A stretch of DNA of 64,000 nucleotides, taken from JANSWP01 sp041941305 (lineage in GTDB: Bacteria > Bacteroidota > Bacteroidia > Chitinophagales > Saprospiraceae). The notes beneath the pieces were generated by a model. The model was not told where the DNA came from and did not search any database. It was given only the letters and a program-made list of their open reading frames with translations. The DNA lies in NCBI GenBank assembly GCA_041941305.1, contig JBGTQJ010000015.1, positions 62,001-126,000 on the forward strand, in the 5' to 3' direction. Both the position numbers and the translations under genes were made by a program. Shown here piece after piece: positions 1 to 10,478 of the stretch (its first letter is position 1; every line of letters starts with the position of its first letter).

Positions 1-2819
1 TTAATCAATCTTTGAGTCCAAATTTGAAGCCCATTTTCAAGTAATCTGATGAAATAAATACCCGAAGGCATTGAACTTAAATCAAAGGTATGCTCATGTT
101 CCATGGGCACTTGTTTTTCAGTCTTTACAATCTTGCCCCATAAATCAAGGATTTGATACTCCCCTTCTATTAGACTCGAACCTGGCAATGTAACTGTAAA
201 CATTCCCGGTGTTGGATTGGGAAAGGCCTGAAGATTGAGAGAGCGCCTTTGGTCTCCTATACCTCCAAGAATATCTACCGAGCAAATATTATCAATTTGT
301 GCAGAGGAATAACTCTCCGCCCCACCCTGTTCACTGGTTAACCCGTTGGTTATATATACAACCGGCTGTACCAAAACTCCCTGCCCCATCCCTCCACAGG
401 GATCTAATTGTCCAAAGTCATTTAGGCTAAATGGGATCTGTATCTCCATCCAATCTGTGGAGTCAAAAACAGATAGAGGGATGGCTATTTCATTTTGAGT
501 ATTTGAAAAAACGGACTCAGCACCAAAGCCTATTACAATTCTTCGGTTGGGGTTATTGGGAGAATCAGCGTTTGTCTGTTTGGCGCGAAGTGAAATAAAT
601 CCTTCATTTTTTTGCAGACAAACTGGTTCTTCCAAACTCAGCGCATCAGTTTCATGGTAATTTCCACTCAACTCAACAGTCCAGCCATCGAGGCTTAGTC
701 CATCACTTTCATTAACATGTGGATCACCCCAAACCCCGATCCACCCCTCTAATGCTCCTCCTGAATTGAGTCCCCCTGCTATCGCACCTATATTAAATCC
801 TGAATTTTCAAAAATGGAATTGCTACAATCGGGTAAATTGCTACAGGAAATGGAAACTTTTTGAGATTTCGTAAATACTTCACAGAAGCTGCCATCTGCT
901 CTTTTACGGGTCACCACCATCGTAATATTGTAATTTCCACTTCCAGAAAAATTGTGACAAAAAGCTTGATTTCCAACAGTTGTAGCCACAGGTACAGGAG
1001 TCATATTTCCAATATGCCACTCAACTGTATCACAATCACTCAAGGCAATGGGTGCAAAACATCCTTTACAAGAGTTAGTGGAAGCCATACTCGTAAAACC
1101 TTTCTCGACGGCATCACTTAAAGACTGAATATCGCATGGACATGGATCGGGACAATCCATATTGAATTTGAGCACACAATAGCAAATCTCGGAACCGCAA
1201 TAGCCTTTTAATCTCAATTCATAGGAACCAGGCATATAATACCATGCCGGTAAAATATTTATTCCAAAAATGGGCGAAGCTGTCTCACTTCCAGTAGCTA
1301 CAATAGTATTGGGAAGACGGACAAGCGCCCAATTCAATGGAGCGTTGGATGCACACTTATCACCTTCACAGTTTAAACGTCCCGTAAAAACAAAACTTTT
1401 TCCTGGTTGTGGACAACCCAATTGAATAGCATTTGCTCCACAAGCCAGTTGTTGGCTAGGTGCTCCTCTGTCCCAGCGAACAAACATATCTGTAAAATTC
1501 TCGCAATAGCAGGAATCACATTCCACAATGACTTTATAAGAACAAACAGCCTCATTCATGCAATCATCCTGAGCAGTCCAGGTTACAGTCGTTACCCCTG
1601 AAGGATACGTTCCGCTCGCATTTCCAGTAGAATTGAAACTATTTGTTAAAACCACTGATGGAGCACAATTGTCCGTAGCAGTAGGAGAAATGAACTGAAT
1701 AGCTGCCTCACAAATCCCATCAGCATTTACTGTTCCCAGAACTATAGTATCTGAAGGACAATAAGTGAAAACTGGTGGTATTGATTCAAGTACCTGGACG
1801 ATACTAGTACAGGCATCTGTATTTCCACACCAATCTGTCACTGTTAAGATCACCGGGAAAAATCCGCATTGATTAAAGGTGCCTGGGCTTACAGCAAGAG
1901 AGGCTATTTCACAATCATCACTTGAAAGATCATTTATCTCATGCGGGTTGAGACTGGCAATACAGTTTCCGTCTAATACAATACCTGAACCAGGCAAGCA
2001 TTTGGCAATTGGCCGAGTATTATCATTGACATTGACAGTTTGGCAATAAGTATTCTCGCAATCGGCACCACTGAGTGTTAAACAGACGTTGTAATTACCA
2101 CATTGGCTATAATGATGTATGGGATTGGCTAAAGTAGAAGTATTGCCATCACCAAAGTTCCACGACCATGATAAAGGTCCAGGTCCAGTTGCGTAATTAA
2201 GGAATTGTACTTCGCCACAATTATTCAATAGACTGGCATCAAAATTCGCTTCGCAATTGCAACATTGAAACCCAATATCATCTATGCCAAAATCCCGATA
2301 GTCCCCTCCGGTCATTTGCCTAATTGCAATTTGAATCGTTTTTGAAGTTGGAGCTGACCATTTCACACTGTATTGTTGCCATATTCCTTGTTGTTGACTG
2401 ATATTCACAGTTTTAACATTAAAACCATCAATGATCATCCCTAAATCAAAAGTTTGCATAGATGCAGGATAAACTGAAGCCACCCAGAATGAATATTCAT
2501 AAGTTGTCCCTCCTGAAACATGCACCGATGTGGACCAAACATGTTGGCTATTTGAAGTACTTCCATCAACAATTAAAAAATTTCCTGAACCGCCATTCCC
2601 TGACAAGGAAGGCCAGAGTATACATTTTCCCTGGAGATTATTACTCACACAATACGAATTTGCAACACAATTACAATTCAAGTTCAGGTTGGAAGTAAAG
2701 CCAGTATTTCCAGCTGAAAAATCACCATTGATCACCAAGTTTGGACAAGGCGTTTGACTCCTTACCGAACCAAGACTGAAAATTATTGAAAGAAAAAAAC
2801 TCATTATTAACTTGTTCAT
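1..2819 (-). CDS. T9SS-exported multidomain protein (3' end cut by window edge)
   Basis: Reading down from the ATG at 2819 gives 939 codons with no stop before the window edge; the last visible residues, TWTQRLI, look like the very end of a sorting domain, so probably only a residue or two and the stop are missing. A signal peptide covers about residues 1-23. A cysteine-rich, jelly-roll-like region follows (to IDDIGFQCC near 180), then a PKD domain near 218 (SWSWNFGDGN), a HYR-like domain at about 350-425 (TVTWTAQDDC) and further cysteine-rich segments. The C-terminal Por (T9SS type A) sorting domain starts near 860 (FPNPTPGMFTV, then GIYFIRLLENG). The protein is therefore expected to cross the outer membrane by T9SS and remain on the surface or be released. 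Its substrate or partner is unknown. It is divergent from the LytS-type kinase gene at 3064. Confidence 0.85.
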   Translation of the reverse strand, partial: MNKLIMSFFLSIIFSLGSVRSQTPCPNLVINGDFSAGNTGFTSNLNLNCNCVANSYCVSNNLQGKCILWPSLSGNGGSGNFLIVDGSTSNSQHVWSTSVHVSGGTTYEYSFWVASVYPASMQTFDLGMIIDGFNVKTVNISQQQGIWQQYSVKWSAPTSKTIQIAIRQMTGGDYRDFGIDDIGFQCCNCEANFDASLLNNCGEVQFLNYATGPGPLSWSWNFGDGNTSTLANPIHHYSQCGNYNVCLTLSGADCENTYCQTVNVNDNTRPIAKCLPGSGIVLDGNCIASLNPHEINDLSSDDCEIASLAVSPGTFNQCGFFPVILTVTDWCGNTDACTSIVQVLESIPPVFTYCPSDTIVLGTVNADGICEAAIQFISPTATDNCAPSVVLTNSFNSTGNASGTYPSGVTTVTWTAQDDCMNEAVCSYKVIVECDSCYCENFTDMFVRWDRGAPSQQLACGANAIQLGCPQPGKSFVFTGRLNCEGDKCASNAPLNWALVRLPNTIVATGSETASPIFGINILPAWYYMPGSYELRLKGYCGSEICYCVLKFNMDCPDPCPCDIQSLSDAVEKGFTSMASTNSCKGCFAPIALSDCDTVEWHIGNMTPVPVATTVGNQAFCHNFSGSGNYNITMVVTRKRADGSFCEVFTKSQKVSISCSNLPDCSNSIFENSGFNIGAIAGGLNSGGALEGWIGVWGDPHVNESDGLSLDGWTVELSGNYHETDALSLEEPVCLQKNEGFISLRAKQTNADSPNNPNRRIVIGFGAESVFSNTQNEIAIPLSVFDSTDWMEIQIPFSLNDFGQLDPCGGMGQGVLVQPVVYITNGLTSEQGGAESYSSAQIDNICSVDILGGIGDQRRSLNLQAFPNPTPGMFTVTLPGSSLIEGEYQILDLWGKIVKTEKQVPMEHEHTFDLSSMPSGIYFIRLLENGLQIWTQRLI

Positions 2820-2976
2820 AATTATTGAATTTGAAGGTTCTTATTGTTTGAATAATTAATTGACACTTCAAAAGTCCAATCCTAAAAGGACAAATGTTGG
2901 GCATTTCAATATCCGGTATGCTTTACTCATTAATTCGGTTAGGTCTTTTTTAAATTCGGAATATATGGTTGCTGGT

Positions 2977-3017
2977 TTGCTGGGTTCTGTGTCTAACCAG
3001 AACCCAGAACCCAGCAA
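2977..3017. repeat. Inverted repeat in divergent spacer
   Basis: Arms of 13 bases (2977-2989 and 3005-3017, TTGCTGGGTTCTG and its complement) pair perfectly around a 15-base loop, in the 244-base spacer between two divergent genes. There is no T-run, so a terminator role is not supported. It could be an operator or a scattered intergenic palindrome like others in this window. Confidence 0.7.
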
Positions 3018-3063
3018 CCCAGAACTTTAATTTTCATACCTTACAGAATAAATTCCCTAACTG

Positions 3064-6000
3064 ATGAACCACTTCACCCTCCATAAGCCATGCTTTTTAT
3101 TTCCTCCATTTGTTTGGAAAGTGGTGAACGATCGATTAATGGGAATTGTGTGTGTTTCCGTGTTGAGCTTGGTTTTAACCCCCCATTTTGTATGTGCTCA
3201 AAATGCACCACATCCTTCTTTTCGTCAATACACTACCAATCATGGATTAGCCAGCTCAGAGGTTTATCAAATTCTTCAAGATGATGAAGGATATATTTGG
3301 GCATCAACCGATAATGGAGTGAGTCGTTTTGATGGGTATGCCTTCCGCAATTATGGTTTAAAAGATGGACTACGGGAAAATGTCATCTTCAGAATGCAAT
3401 TAGACGACTTAGGTCGGGTCTGGATGCAGGCACAGAGCGGAAATTTGTACTATTTTGAAAGAGATTCTATTCATCCATACTGGAACAATAAGGTACTGTT
3501 AAGTTATCGCGACAGGTTAGATACCAGAGGTGGGTTTATCGTGGAAGGTAATGGGGATACCATTCATATGGCAATTCTAAATTATGGGGTCATCACTATT
3601 TTCAACAATGGCAAAACACAAACTTATGCTTCCTCCATTCCTATCTCATGGCAAATACTTGAAAAAGACCAAATTGTTATCACGGCATATCGGGAACAGG
3701 GTCATGTTCCAACCATTCAATCTTTTTCGAAAAGACTTTTGAGTCAAAACCGGATTCCAACAGTTCAATTTCAATCAGATAATGAAGTTTGGTCCATTCC
3801 CGATTTAAAATATACCAAAAATGAAGGGCAAGCTCCTGAAGCATTCTGGCTTGGCAAAAGAATGTATCTTTTTAAAGCATATCAGGACCTTTGGTTGGTC
3901 GAAAATGGAAAAATTAAATGGACGGCCTATTTCCCCCATCATATTGATCATGTCGCTTTGATGAAAACCGGGCAATTATATATTGGCTTGTATTATAAGG
4001 AAGGGGTACGGGTTTATGAATCCCTTGAACATTTCCTTGGAAACAAAGGATATCAATGGTTATCTGGACATAGCGTTAGTCATTTTATCGAAGACCGGGA
4101 TGGTGGCAAGTGGTTTTCCACCAATGAGGACGGGTTGTACTATGCTGCTCCAGGCGCTTTTTTGGTACATGATACAGAGACTGGAATTCCAGATGAAAAA
4201 GTGACCGCTGTGAGTATCATTGATAATAATGAATTGTATGCGGGTCTTGGAAATGGAGAAGTGTGGCGATTTAACAGCAATCGTGGAAAATGGGAAGCAA
4301 CGTCAAAAATTCCTTCATCCGGATTTATAAGAGACCTTTACTACGATCCCATCAATCGGCAATTATGGGCAGGTCGCCTAAATTTATATTATTTAGAAAA
4401 CAAAGACTGGAAAGTGAGTTCAACCAAATTAAAAGGAAGAACCTTGAGCATGTCCAATCGAATCACAGGCAGTCCAGATGGCAAACGAATGTGGACTTGC
4501 AACCACCTTGGTTTTATGAACCTTGATTGGTCACAAAATACATTCCCAAATATTGATATTCATACCAACCAGAGAACATACATCGTCAGAGAAGATCAAC
4601 AAGGTAGGATATGGGTGGGTCAACCAGGAGGGCTGTTTGAATGGAAAAATGACAGCTTACATGGATGTCAACATATACATCCCTCTTTTTCTTTACGTGT
4701 TGAAGATTTAGCAATACTTCCTGATACCACATTGGTAGTTGCCACAAAAGGAGGGGGAATTGTTTTATGGAAAGGGCAACTCATGGAAGAGATCACATCT
4801 GAGCATGGTTTAGTAGCAGATATGCTTGAGTGCATATTTGTAGATGAACAAGGTGTAATCTGGGCAGGTACCCTAAATGGGTTGTGCCGTATCAGTGGAA
4901 GCTGGGAAAATTGGGAAGTACAGCCAATTACCGTTGCACATGGCTTGCCATCAAATGAAATCAACTCAATTAGGGTTTTCAGAGACAATGTCTGGGTAGC
5001 TACGAATAAAGGGCTGGTTCAGTTCTCCGATAAAAAAACCAATCACTTTTCCCCCAAACCGATTATTCATGCAGTCCTTGTCAACAATCTTCCAAAAGAC
5101 TTCAGAAAACCTTTATTACTTAAGGCAAAACAAAATAACTTAAACATTCAATTTTCTGCTATCAACCACAAGATGAATGGTCTGATACCATATCGATATA
5201 GAATGGATAGAGGTGAATGGAGAACATTGACAGAACGAAGCTTACAATTTCCAGCCTTATCTCCAGGAGAACGGTTGTTTGAAGTTCAGGCACAAAATGA
5301 AGATGGAATCTGGAGTGAATCTACCAGTCTTTCAATTGAAATTCTTCCACATTGGTGGAATTCTTGGTGGGCAAGTTTGCTTTTGGTAGTAACACTTATT
5401 TTAACTGGGATTGGTGTTTTCAAATTTAGAACCAGGCAATTGAAAAAGGCACATCAAATTCAATTAAAAATTGCAGAATTGGAACGCGCAGCTTTGCAAG
5501 CCCAAATGAATCCTCATTTCATTTTCAATTGTTTGAATTCTATCCAAAATTATATTCTTCAAAATAAAAAAGAAGCAGCAATTCTTTATTTAGGCAGTTT
5601 TGCCAGTTTGGTTCGAAGTATGTTGAATGCATCTGTTGCTGGGAAAGTGCTACTTTCAGAGGAAATTCAATTGCTCAATAATTATTTGAAATTAGAGCAG
5701 ATGCGCTTTAAGGATAGATTTTCCTTTGAGGTAAAATCAGCAGATGAGTTAAATATTTATGAGGTAAAAATTCCACCATTGCTCGTCCAACCTTACGTAG
5801 AAAATGCAATTATTCATGGCATTTCGGGAAAAGACCAGGATGGCAGGATAGAAATATTCTTTTCAAAAAAAGATAAGTTCATCGAAGTATCTATTTTTGA
5901 CAATGGGACGGGGTTTAAAGAAAGGAAAACAGAAAATTTCGGAAATCGCAAATCCTTTGGGATGTCAATTACTAAAAACCGATTAGATTTATTATCCGAA

Positions 6001-6096
6001 GAAAAGAAATCCAACTTAGTAAAAACGAAAACGCTAAGAAATGAAAATGGGCAAGTGTTGGGAGCTCAGGTTCGGATTTTGATTGGAATTGGTTAG
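3064..6096 (+). CDS. Sensor histidine kinase, LytS type, with Reg_prop/Y_Y_Y sensor region
   Basis: A 1010-residue membrane kinase. After an N-terminal signal or anchor segment (residues about 25-45) come beta-propeller repeats of the Reg_prop type (motifs such as GYIWASTDNGVSRFDG and GVIWAGTLNGLCR) and a Y_Y_Y domain at about 665-765, both periplasmic. One transmembrane helix lies near 770-790. The cytoplasmic part is a His_kinase (LytS/YehU) domain with the phosphoacceptor His818 in MNPHFIFNCLNSIQN and an ATPase domain (VQPYVENAIIHGI, about 909-921). The start could also be the ATG at 3139, which gives a shorter N-terminus. The response regulator follows with no gap, so the two genes are one operon and almost certainly one signalling pair. 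Confidence 0.93.
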   Translation: MNHFTLHKPCFLFPPFVWKVVNDRLMGIVCVSVLSLVLTPHFVCAQNAPHPSFRQYTTNHGLASSEVYQILQDDEGYIWASTDNGVSRFDGYAFRNYGLKDGLRENVIFRMQLDDLGRVWMQAQSGNLYYFERDSIHPYWNNKVLLSYRDRLDTRGGFIVEGNGDTIHMAILNYGVITIFNNGKTQTYASSIPISWQILEKDQIVITAYREQGHVPTIQSFSKRLLSQNRIPTVQFQSDNEVWSIPDLKYTKNEGQAPEAFWLGKRMYLFKAYQDLWLVENGKIKWTAYFPHHIDHVALMKTGQLYIGLYYKEGVRVYESLEHFLGNKGYQWLSGHSVSHFIEDRDGGKWFSTNEDGLYYAAPGAFLVHDTETGIPDEKVTAVSIIDNNELYAGLGNGEVWRFNSNRGKWEATSKIPSSGFIRDLYYDPINRQLWAGRLNLYYLENKDWKVSSTKLKGRTLSMSNRITGSPDGKRMWTCNHLGFMNLDWSQNTFPNIDIHTNQRTYIVREDQQGRIWVGQPGGLFEWKNDSLHGCQHIHPSFSLRVEDLAILPDTTLVVATKGGGIVLWKGQLMEEITSEHGLVADMLECIFVDEQGVIWAGTLNGLCRISGSWENWEVQPITVAHGLPSNEINSIRVFRDNVWVATNKGLVQFSDKKTNHFSPKPIIHAVLVNNLPKDFRKPLLLKAKQNNLNIQFSAINHKMNGLIPYRYRMDRGEWRTLTERSLQFPALSPGERLFEVQAQNEDGIWSESTSLSIEILPHWWNSWWASLLLVVTLILTGIGVFKFRTRQLKKAHQIQLKIAELERAALQAQMNPHFIFNCLNSIQNYILQNKKEAAILYLGSFASLVRSMLNASVAGKVLLSEEIQLLNNYLKLEQMRFKDRFSFEVKSADELNIYEVKIPPLLVQPYVENAIIHGISGKDQDGRIEIFFSKKDKFIEVSIFDNGTGFKERKTENFGNRKSFGMSITKNRLDLLSEEKKSNLVKTKTLRNENGQVLGAQVRILIGIG

Positions 6097-6117
6097 ATGC
6101 CTTCAACTTATGAGAAA

Positions 6118-6870
6118 ATGAAACGCATAGCCATTATAGACGATGAATTAGATGCAAGGCAGTCCTTACATGCTTTGTTAACTACATTTTGCCCAGACGT
6201 CCAAATATGTGGTGAGGCAAATGGCGTGGAATCTGGATACACCTTGATTCGCCAAACACAACCCCATGGTATTTTACTCGATATTTCGATGGAGGATGGG
6301 ACAGGGTTTGACTTATTGGACAAATTTGTACGCCCATTTTTTCAAGTCATTTTTACCACCGCTCATGACGAATTTGCACTAAAGGCTTTCCGATACCATG
6401 CTTTGGATTATTTGCTTAAGCCTATCAACCCAGTCGAGTTGGCACAATCTATAGACAGGATAACAAGCTCAATGAATGAAAACTACCAAACCAAAATCAG
6501 CCACCTTTTGGAGAGTACCCGAACTCGGCAATTGCAAAAAATAACACTTTCCAGCCAGGAGGGTATTGTTTTTTTAGAGCTTGCTCAAATCGTTCGGCTC
6601 GAATCAGATGCTAGTTACACTACTTTTCATTTATTAAACAATGAGCGCCACGTCATCTCTCGTCCGATGAAGGAATTTGAAGAATTGTTGCCAAAAAATT
6701 CTTTTTTCAAGCCCCATCAATCACATCTAATCAATCTGGCACTTGTAAAAAAAATTTTACGCGAAGATGGAGGCTACGCGCTTATGGAAAATGGAAATAA
6801 GATACCTATCGCCCGTCGTAGAAAAGAGGCTTTTTTGGAAAAAGTTCGTCAGCAATTTCCATTGAAATAA
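6118..6870 (+). CDS. LytTR-family response regulator
   Basis: A receiver domain (IAIIDDE acidic pocket; phosphoacceptor Asp in LLDISMEDGTG, residue 55 from this start; conserved Lys in YLLKPI) is joined to a C-terminal LytTR DNA-binding domain (residues about 150-250, with FKPHQSHLINLALV). I chose ATG 6118 because it gives the usual MKRIAIIDDE start and Asp55; the in-frame ATG at 6097, directly after the kinase stop codon, is a second option that adds seven residues. Proteins of this type bind paired direct repeats upstream of their targets. It is translated right after the LytS-type kinase and is its probable partner. Confidence 0.95.
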   Translation: MKRIAIIDDELDARQSLHALLTTFCPDVQICGEANGVESGYTLIRQTQPHGILLDISMEDGTGFDLLDKFVRPFFQVIFTTAHDEFALKAFRYHALDYLLKPINPVELAQSIDRITSSMNENYQTKISHLLESTRTRQLQKITLSSQEGIVFLELAQIVRLESDASYTTFHLLNNERHVISRPMKEFEELLPKNSFFKPHQSHLINLALVKKILREDGGYALMENGNKIPIARRRKEAFLEKVRQQFPLK

Positions 6871-6912
6871 AAAAAGCCCTTTGACAAAAAATGTCAAAGG
6901 GCTTTTTTTATT
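6869..6912. terminator. Bidirectional rho-independent terminator
   Basis: AAAAAGCCCTTTGACA pairs with TGTCAAAGGGCTTTTT around a short A-rich loop, with A-run and T-run on the two sides. It separates the convergent response-regulator gene and the YceI gene and can serve both. Confidence 0.9.
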
Positions 6913-6928
6913 TCAATCAATTCAAATC

Positions 6929-7507
6929 TTAGTCAATTACCAAATTCACATCCAATTCAAAATCGTCGTAAATCGTCTTGTCACCAAGGTTGTCAAAGAA
7001 ACTTCCAGAACCATAGCGAACATCAAACTTTGAACGGTCAATAATAATCTTTGCTTTTACACTTCTAAAATCTTCACTCACCTTGGCATCAAAGCTAACT
7101 TCGTTGGTGATGTTTTTGATGGTCATATCGCCAGTCACCTTGTAACCACCAGAAGTATTTCTGGCAACTTGAGTGATGGTAAAACTAGCCGTAGGATGAG
7201 TAGCTACACCAAAAAAGTCATCAGACTTCAAGTGTCCTTCTAATTTTCCTTTCCACTCTCCTTCCAAATCAGTGCAAGTCAAAGAATTCATGTCTATAGT
7301 GAAACTTCCTCCGGCCAAAGCGCCATCATTGAAGTTTATGTCTGCACTCTTAAGGTTGATAGTTCCTGAATGCTCGCCGGTTACTTTTTTACCGAGCCAG
7401 TTGATTGTACTTTTTTCAATGTTCACAGAACCACGGTCATTAACGACACTGAAAGAAAAAAGGGCAAAAGTTGCCAACAAACCGAAAGCGAAAAATGCTT
7501 TTTTCAT
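6929..7507 (-). CDS. YceI-family periplasmic protein
   Basis: A single YceI-like lipocalin-type beta-barrel domain of about 190 residues that in known members binds polyisoprenoid or other amphiphilic ligands in the periplasm. Family features seen are INWLGKKVTGEHSGTI near the mature N-terminus, KLEGHLKSDDFF and the C-terminal DFELDVNLVI. From the ATG at 7507 the protein begins MKKAFFAFGLLATFALFSFS, a clear signal peptide; a longer reading from 7543 adds twelve residues with no merit. A second, lipid-anchored YceI paralogue lies at 17310. A MarR regulator gene lies directly upstream in the same direction and may be co-transcribed. Confidence 0.93.
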   Translation of the reverse strand: MKKAFFAFGLLATFALFSFSVVNDRGSVNIEKSTINWLGKKVTGEHSGTINLKSADINFNDGALAGGSFTIDMNSLTCTDLEGEWKGKLEGHLKSDDFFGVATHPTASFTITQVARNTSGGYKVTGDMTIKNITNEVSFDAKVSEDFRSVKAKIIIDRSKFDVRYGSGSFFDNLGDKTIYDDFELDVNLVID

Positions 7508-7585
7508 AAAAACAAAATTTGAGGTGATTAAATGGTTTGACATCAGTGCCCGCCCACCGTTGGACGTCCACTGTCAACCAAAATT

Positions 7586-8035
7586 TTACATTCTAATTTT
7601 ATCTAATAAGTTATTCAAAGACTTTGCCTCTTCTTCCGACAACCCGCCTACCCAGTTTTCTACCTCCTCTTGTACGATGTCTATTTTTGCCAAAAGCGCC
7701 AAGCCATCTTCAGATATACTAACATCCACAAGGCGTTTGTCAGAAGGACAAGTTGTGCGAACTACAAAACCTTTTTGTACCAACCTTTCCACAATCCTGG
7801 AAGCATCCGACATTTTGTCCAACAATCGCTTTCGAATAATGGAAGTGGAAATGGGCTCTCCCGCTCCTCGCAAAATGCGGAGTACATTGTACTGCTGATT
7901 GGTAATATCAAATGGCTTCATGACACCCTTCATCTTGTCCCTCATATAATTTGAGGTGTACATCAGATTTACCAATGCACGCTGAAATTCATCTTTAAAA
8001 GGTCTTTTTTGTTCTATAGCTTCTTCAATTGTCAT
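7586..8035 (-). CDS. MarR-family transcriptional regulator
   Basis: A 149-residue winged helix-turn-helix protein of normal MarR length. The recognition region is SDASRIVERLVQKGFVVR, and the wing carries the family's D-K-R motif (CPSDKRLVDVSISEDG). Dimerisation helices lie at both ends. MarR proteins are usually dimeric repressors released by small aromatic or oxidant ligands. The YceI gene lies 78 bases downstream on the same strand and is the obvious candidate target. The 239-base spacer to the S9 peptidase gene is divergent, so control of both sides is possible. Confidence 0.92.
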   Translation of the reverse strand: MTIEEAIEQKRPFKDEFQRALVNLMYTSNYMRDKMKGVMKPFDITNQQYNVLRILRGAGEPISTSIIRKRLLDKMSDASRIVERLVQKGFVVRTTCPSDKRLVDVSISEDGLALLAKIDIVQEEVENWVGGLSEEEAKSLNNLLDKIRM

Positions 8036-8274
8036 TTACATGATTTGGTTCTCTGACAATTTGAGTGATTAATGTCAAAGAAGAAGGTATTTTTTCAAAG
8101 GCAGGACAAAACTAATGTTTAAACATCAAAGTTATAACATTGAATTATTTTTTAGGAAATATTTAACGTCTATTCGATGGTCTAGAATGCAGATATTTAT
8201 GGGCAAAATGAATTATGATGTGTTTCTTTGCAACTAAGCAAATATTCAGATTATTTGGTGCAAAATACTTTGAC

Positions 8275-10299
8275 ATGAAAAGACAATTCCTAATCATTGC
8301 CACCTTACTCATTGGTTTTCAGATACTTGCTCAAAACCAACGTCTTAGTCCAGAAAGTTTATGGGCACTAGGCAGAGTTTCTCTATATGATATTTCTCCC
8401 AATGGGAAAACCATTTTATATGGCATCACCAATTACGATGTCCAGGAAAATAAAGGTGAACGCGATCTTTTTACGATTGCTGTGAAAGGAGGGAATCCAA
8501 AGCAAATCACCACCATGCCAGGAAGCGAATCAGACGCTAAATACCGTCCGGACGGGAAAAAAATTGGTTTCTTGAAATCAGGAAAATTGTGGGAAATGAA
8601 TCCAGATGGTTCCGCTCCCAAACAAATTTCAGAAGAAACCATGGGGGGCTTTAAATATTCTCCTGATGGGAAACACATCTTGCTGATCCGCGATGTAAAA
8701 TATGATAAGCGTACTCAGGATTTGCACCCCGACTTACCAAAAGCCAATGCCAAAATCATTGACAATTTGATGTATCGTCATTGGGATGATTGGGAGGATG
8801 GCTTTTATTCCAATGTTTTTGTAGTGCAATATGAAGATGGTAAACTGTTGGGTGCACCAAAAAATATCATGGATGAGCCACATGACAGTCCACTTAAGCC
8901 ATTTGGAGGAATGGAACAAATCAACTGGAGCAGTGATGGACGGTTCATCGCTTACACTTGTAAAAAACTGCGGGGAAAGGATTACACTGTCAGCACCAAT
9001 TCTGATATCTATTTATACGAACTCGCAACTGGCAAAACCACCAATCTTTCAGAAGGGATGATGGGTTATGATATGGAACCTGTCTTCTCACCTGATGGAC
9101 AATACTTAGCCTGGTCAAGTATGGAAACACCAGGATTTGAAAGTGACCGAAGCAGGATTTTTATTTATCAATTTGCCACCAATCAGAAATGGGAGGTTTC
9201 CAAAAATTGGGATCGCAATGCAGGACATCTTCATTGGACTTCGGATAGCAAAGGGCTTTATTTCACCAGCCCAGAGAAAGGTACCTACATGATGTACCAC
9301 GTTGGCATACACGATCACAATCCCACCCAAATTACAACTGGCAATTACAATTATTACGATTATGTAATGAATGACAAGCATATCGTAGCACGACGCTCTT
9401 CTATGAGCGAACCACATGAATTGTATCGAATCGATTTGAAAAAGAAAGAGGTCAATCAATTGACTTTCACCAATAAAGCTATCCTGGATAACATCACGAT
9501 GGGAAAAGTAGAAGCTCGCTGGGTCAAAACAACTGACAAAAAAGACATGCTGGTTTGGATGATTTATCCACCCAACTTTGATCCCAATAAAAAATACCCA
9601 GCCCTTCTCTACTGCCAGGGAGGTCCACAAAGCACTGTAAGTCAGTTTTGGTCCTACCGCTGGAATTTTCAAATGATGGCTGCCAATGACTATGTAATTG
9701 TTGCCCCTAACCGTCGAGGGCTTCCTTCTTTTGGTCGGGAATGGAATAATCAAATTTCAGAAGATTGGGGTGGTCAGGCAATGCAGGATTTATTGTCCGC
9801 CATTGATGATGCCAAAACTGAATCTTACATCGATGAGGATCGCCTGGGTGCAGTTGGCGCAAGCTTTGGTGGGTATTCGGTTTATTGGCTGGCAGGCAAT
9901 CACAATAAGCGTTTCAAATCCTTCATCTCCCACGCTGGATTGTTCAATCTGGAAAGCTGGTATGGCACAACCGAGGAGTTGTTTTTCGCCAATCAGGACA
10001 TTGGAGGTGCTTATTGGGACAACAGAGTGCCTTCGAGCTACCTCACCGATTCACCCCATAAATATGTCCAGAATTGGGATACGCCAATTATGGTCATTCA
10101 TGGGGAGAAGGACTTTAGGGTTCCGATTAGTGAAGGCATGCAAGCTTTTCAGGCAGCCAAGTTGAAAGAGATTCCAAGCAGATTTTTGTATTTCCCAGAA
10201 GAAGGGCATTGGGTGCTAAAGCCCCAAAATGGGATACTATGGCAACGGGAGTTTTTTGGTTGGCTGGATGAGACTTTGAAAAATCCTGTAAAACCATAA
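8275..10299 (+). CDS. S9 family prolyl oligopeptidase-like serine peptidase
   Basis: A 674-residue exported peptidase. ATG 8275 gives a clean signal peptide (MKRQFLIIATLLIGFQILAQ); the upstream ATG at 8215 would bury it behind 20 extra residues. Residues about 40-400 form a WD/PD40-type beta-propeller (repeats such as YSPDGKHI and FSPDGQYLAWS). The C-terminal alpha/beta-hydrolase domain carries the full triad: Ser530 in GASFGGY, Asp613 in GEKDFRVP and His645 in EEGHWVL. Dipeptidyl or acylaminoacyl peptidases of this type take peptides up to a few tens of residues, so a role in periplasmic peptide use is likely. Confidence 0.95.
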   Translation: MKRQFLIIATLLIGFQILAQNQRLSPESLWALGRVSLYDISPNGKTILYGITNYDVQENKGERDLFTIAVKGGNPKQITTMPGSESDAKYRPDGKKIGFLKSGKLWEMNPDGSAPKQISEETMGGFKYSPDGKHILLIRDVKYDKRTQDLHPDLPKANAKIIDNLMYRHWDDWEDGFYSNVFVVQYEDGKLLGAPKNIMDEPHDSPLKPFGGMEQINWSSDGRFIAYTCKKLRGKDYTVSTNSDIYLYELATGKTTNLSEGMMGYDMEPVFSPDGQYLAWSSMETPGFESDRSRIFIYQFATNQKWEVSKNWDRNAGHLHWTSDSKGLYFTSPEKGTYMMYHVGIHDHNPTQITTGNYNYYDYVMNDKHIVARRSSMSEPHELYRIDLKKKEVNQLTFTNKAILDNITMGKVEARWVKTTDKKDMLVWMIYPPNFDPNKKYPALLYCQGGPQSTVSQFWSYRWNFQMMAANDYVIVAPNRRGLPSFGREWNNQISEDWGGQAMQDLLSAIDDAKTESYIDEDRLGAVGASFGGYSVYWLAGNHNKRFKSFISHAGLFNLESWYGTTEELFFANQDIGGAYWDNRVPSSYLTDSPHKYVQNWDTPIMVIHGEKDFRVPISEGMQAFQAAKLKEIPSRFLYFPEEGHWVLKPQNGILWQREFFGWLDETLKNPVKP

Positions 10300-10411
10300 A
10301 CGGGTTGCCGGGGATGCGAGGTGACGGGTGCAAATAGAAGTTGAAATGCTGCAAGGGGGATATTTTTTATTCGGGAGATGGTTGAATCAATGAAACGTCT
10401 GGATTAAAGTA

Positions 10412-10478
10412 CAAGTTCAAAAATCAAGTACAATCTTGAACTTGATTCTTGAACTTGATCTTAAACTTAAACTTAAAA
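10412..10478. repeat. Short inverted and direct repeats
   Basis: CAAGTTCAA at 10412-10420 is complementary to TTGAACTTG at 10436-10444 and again at 10449-10457, followed by a run of TTAAACTTAAACTT. It lies between convergent genes and may act as a weak terminator; no clear T-run is present. Confidence 0.5.
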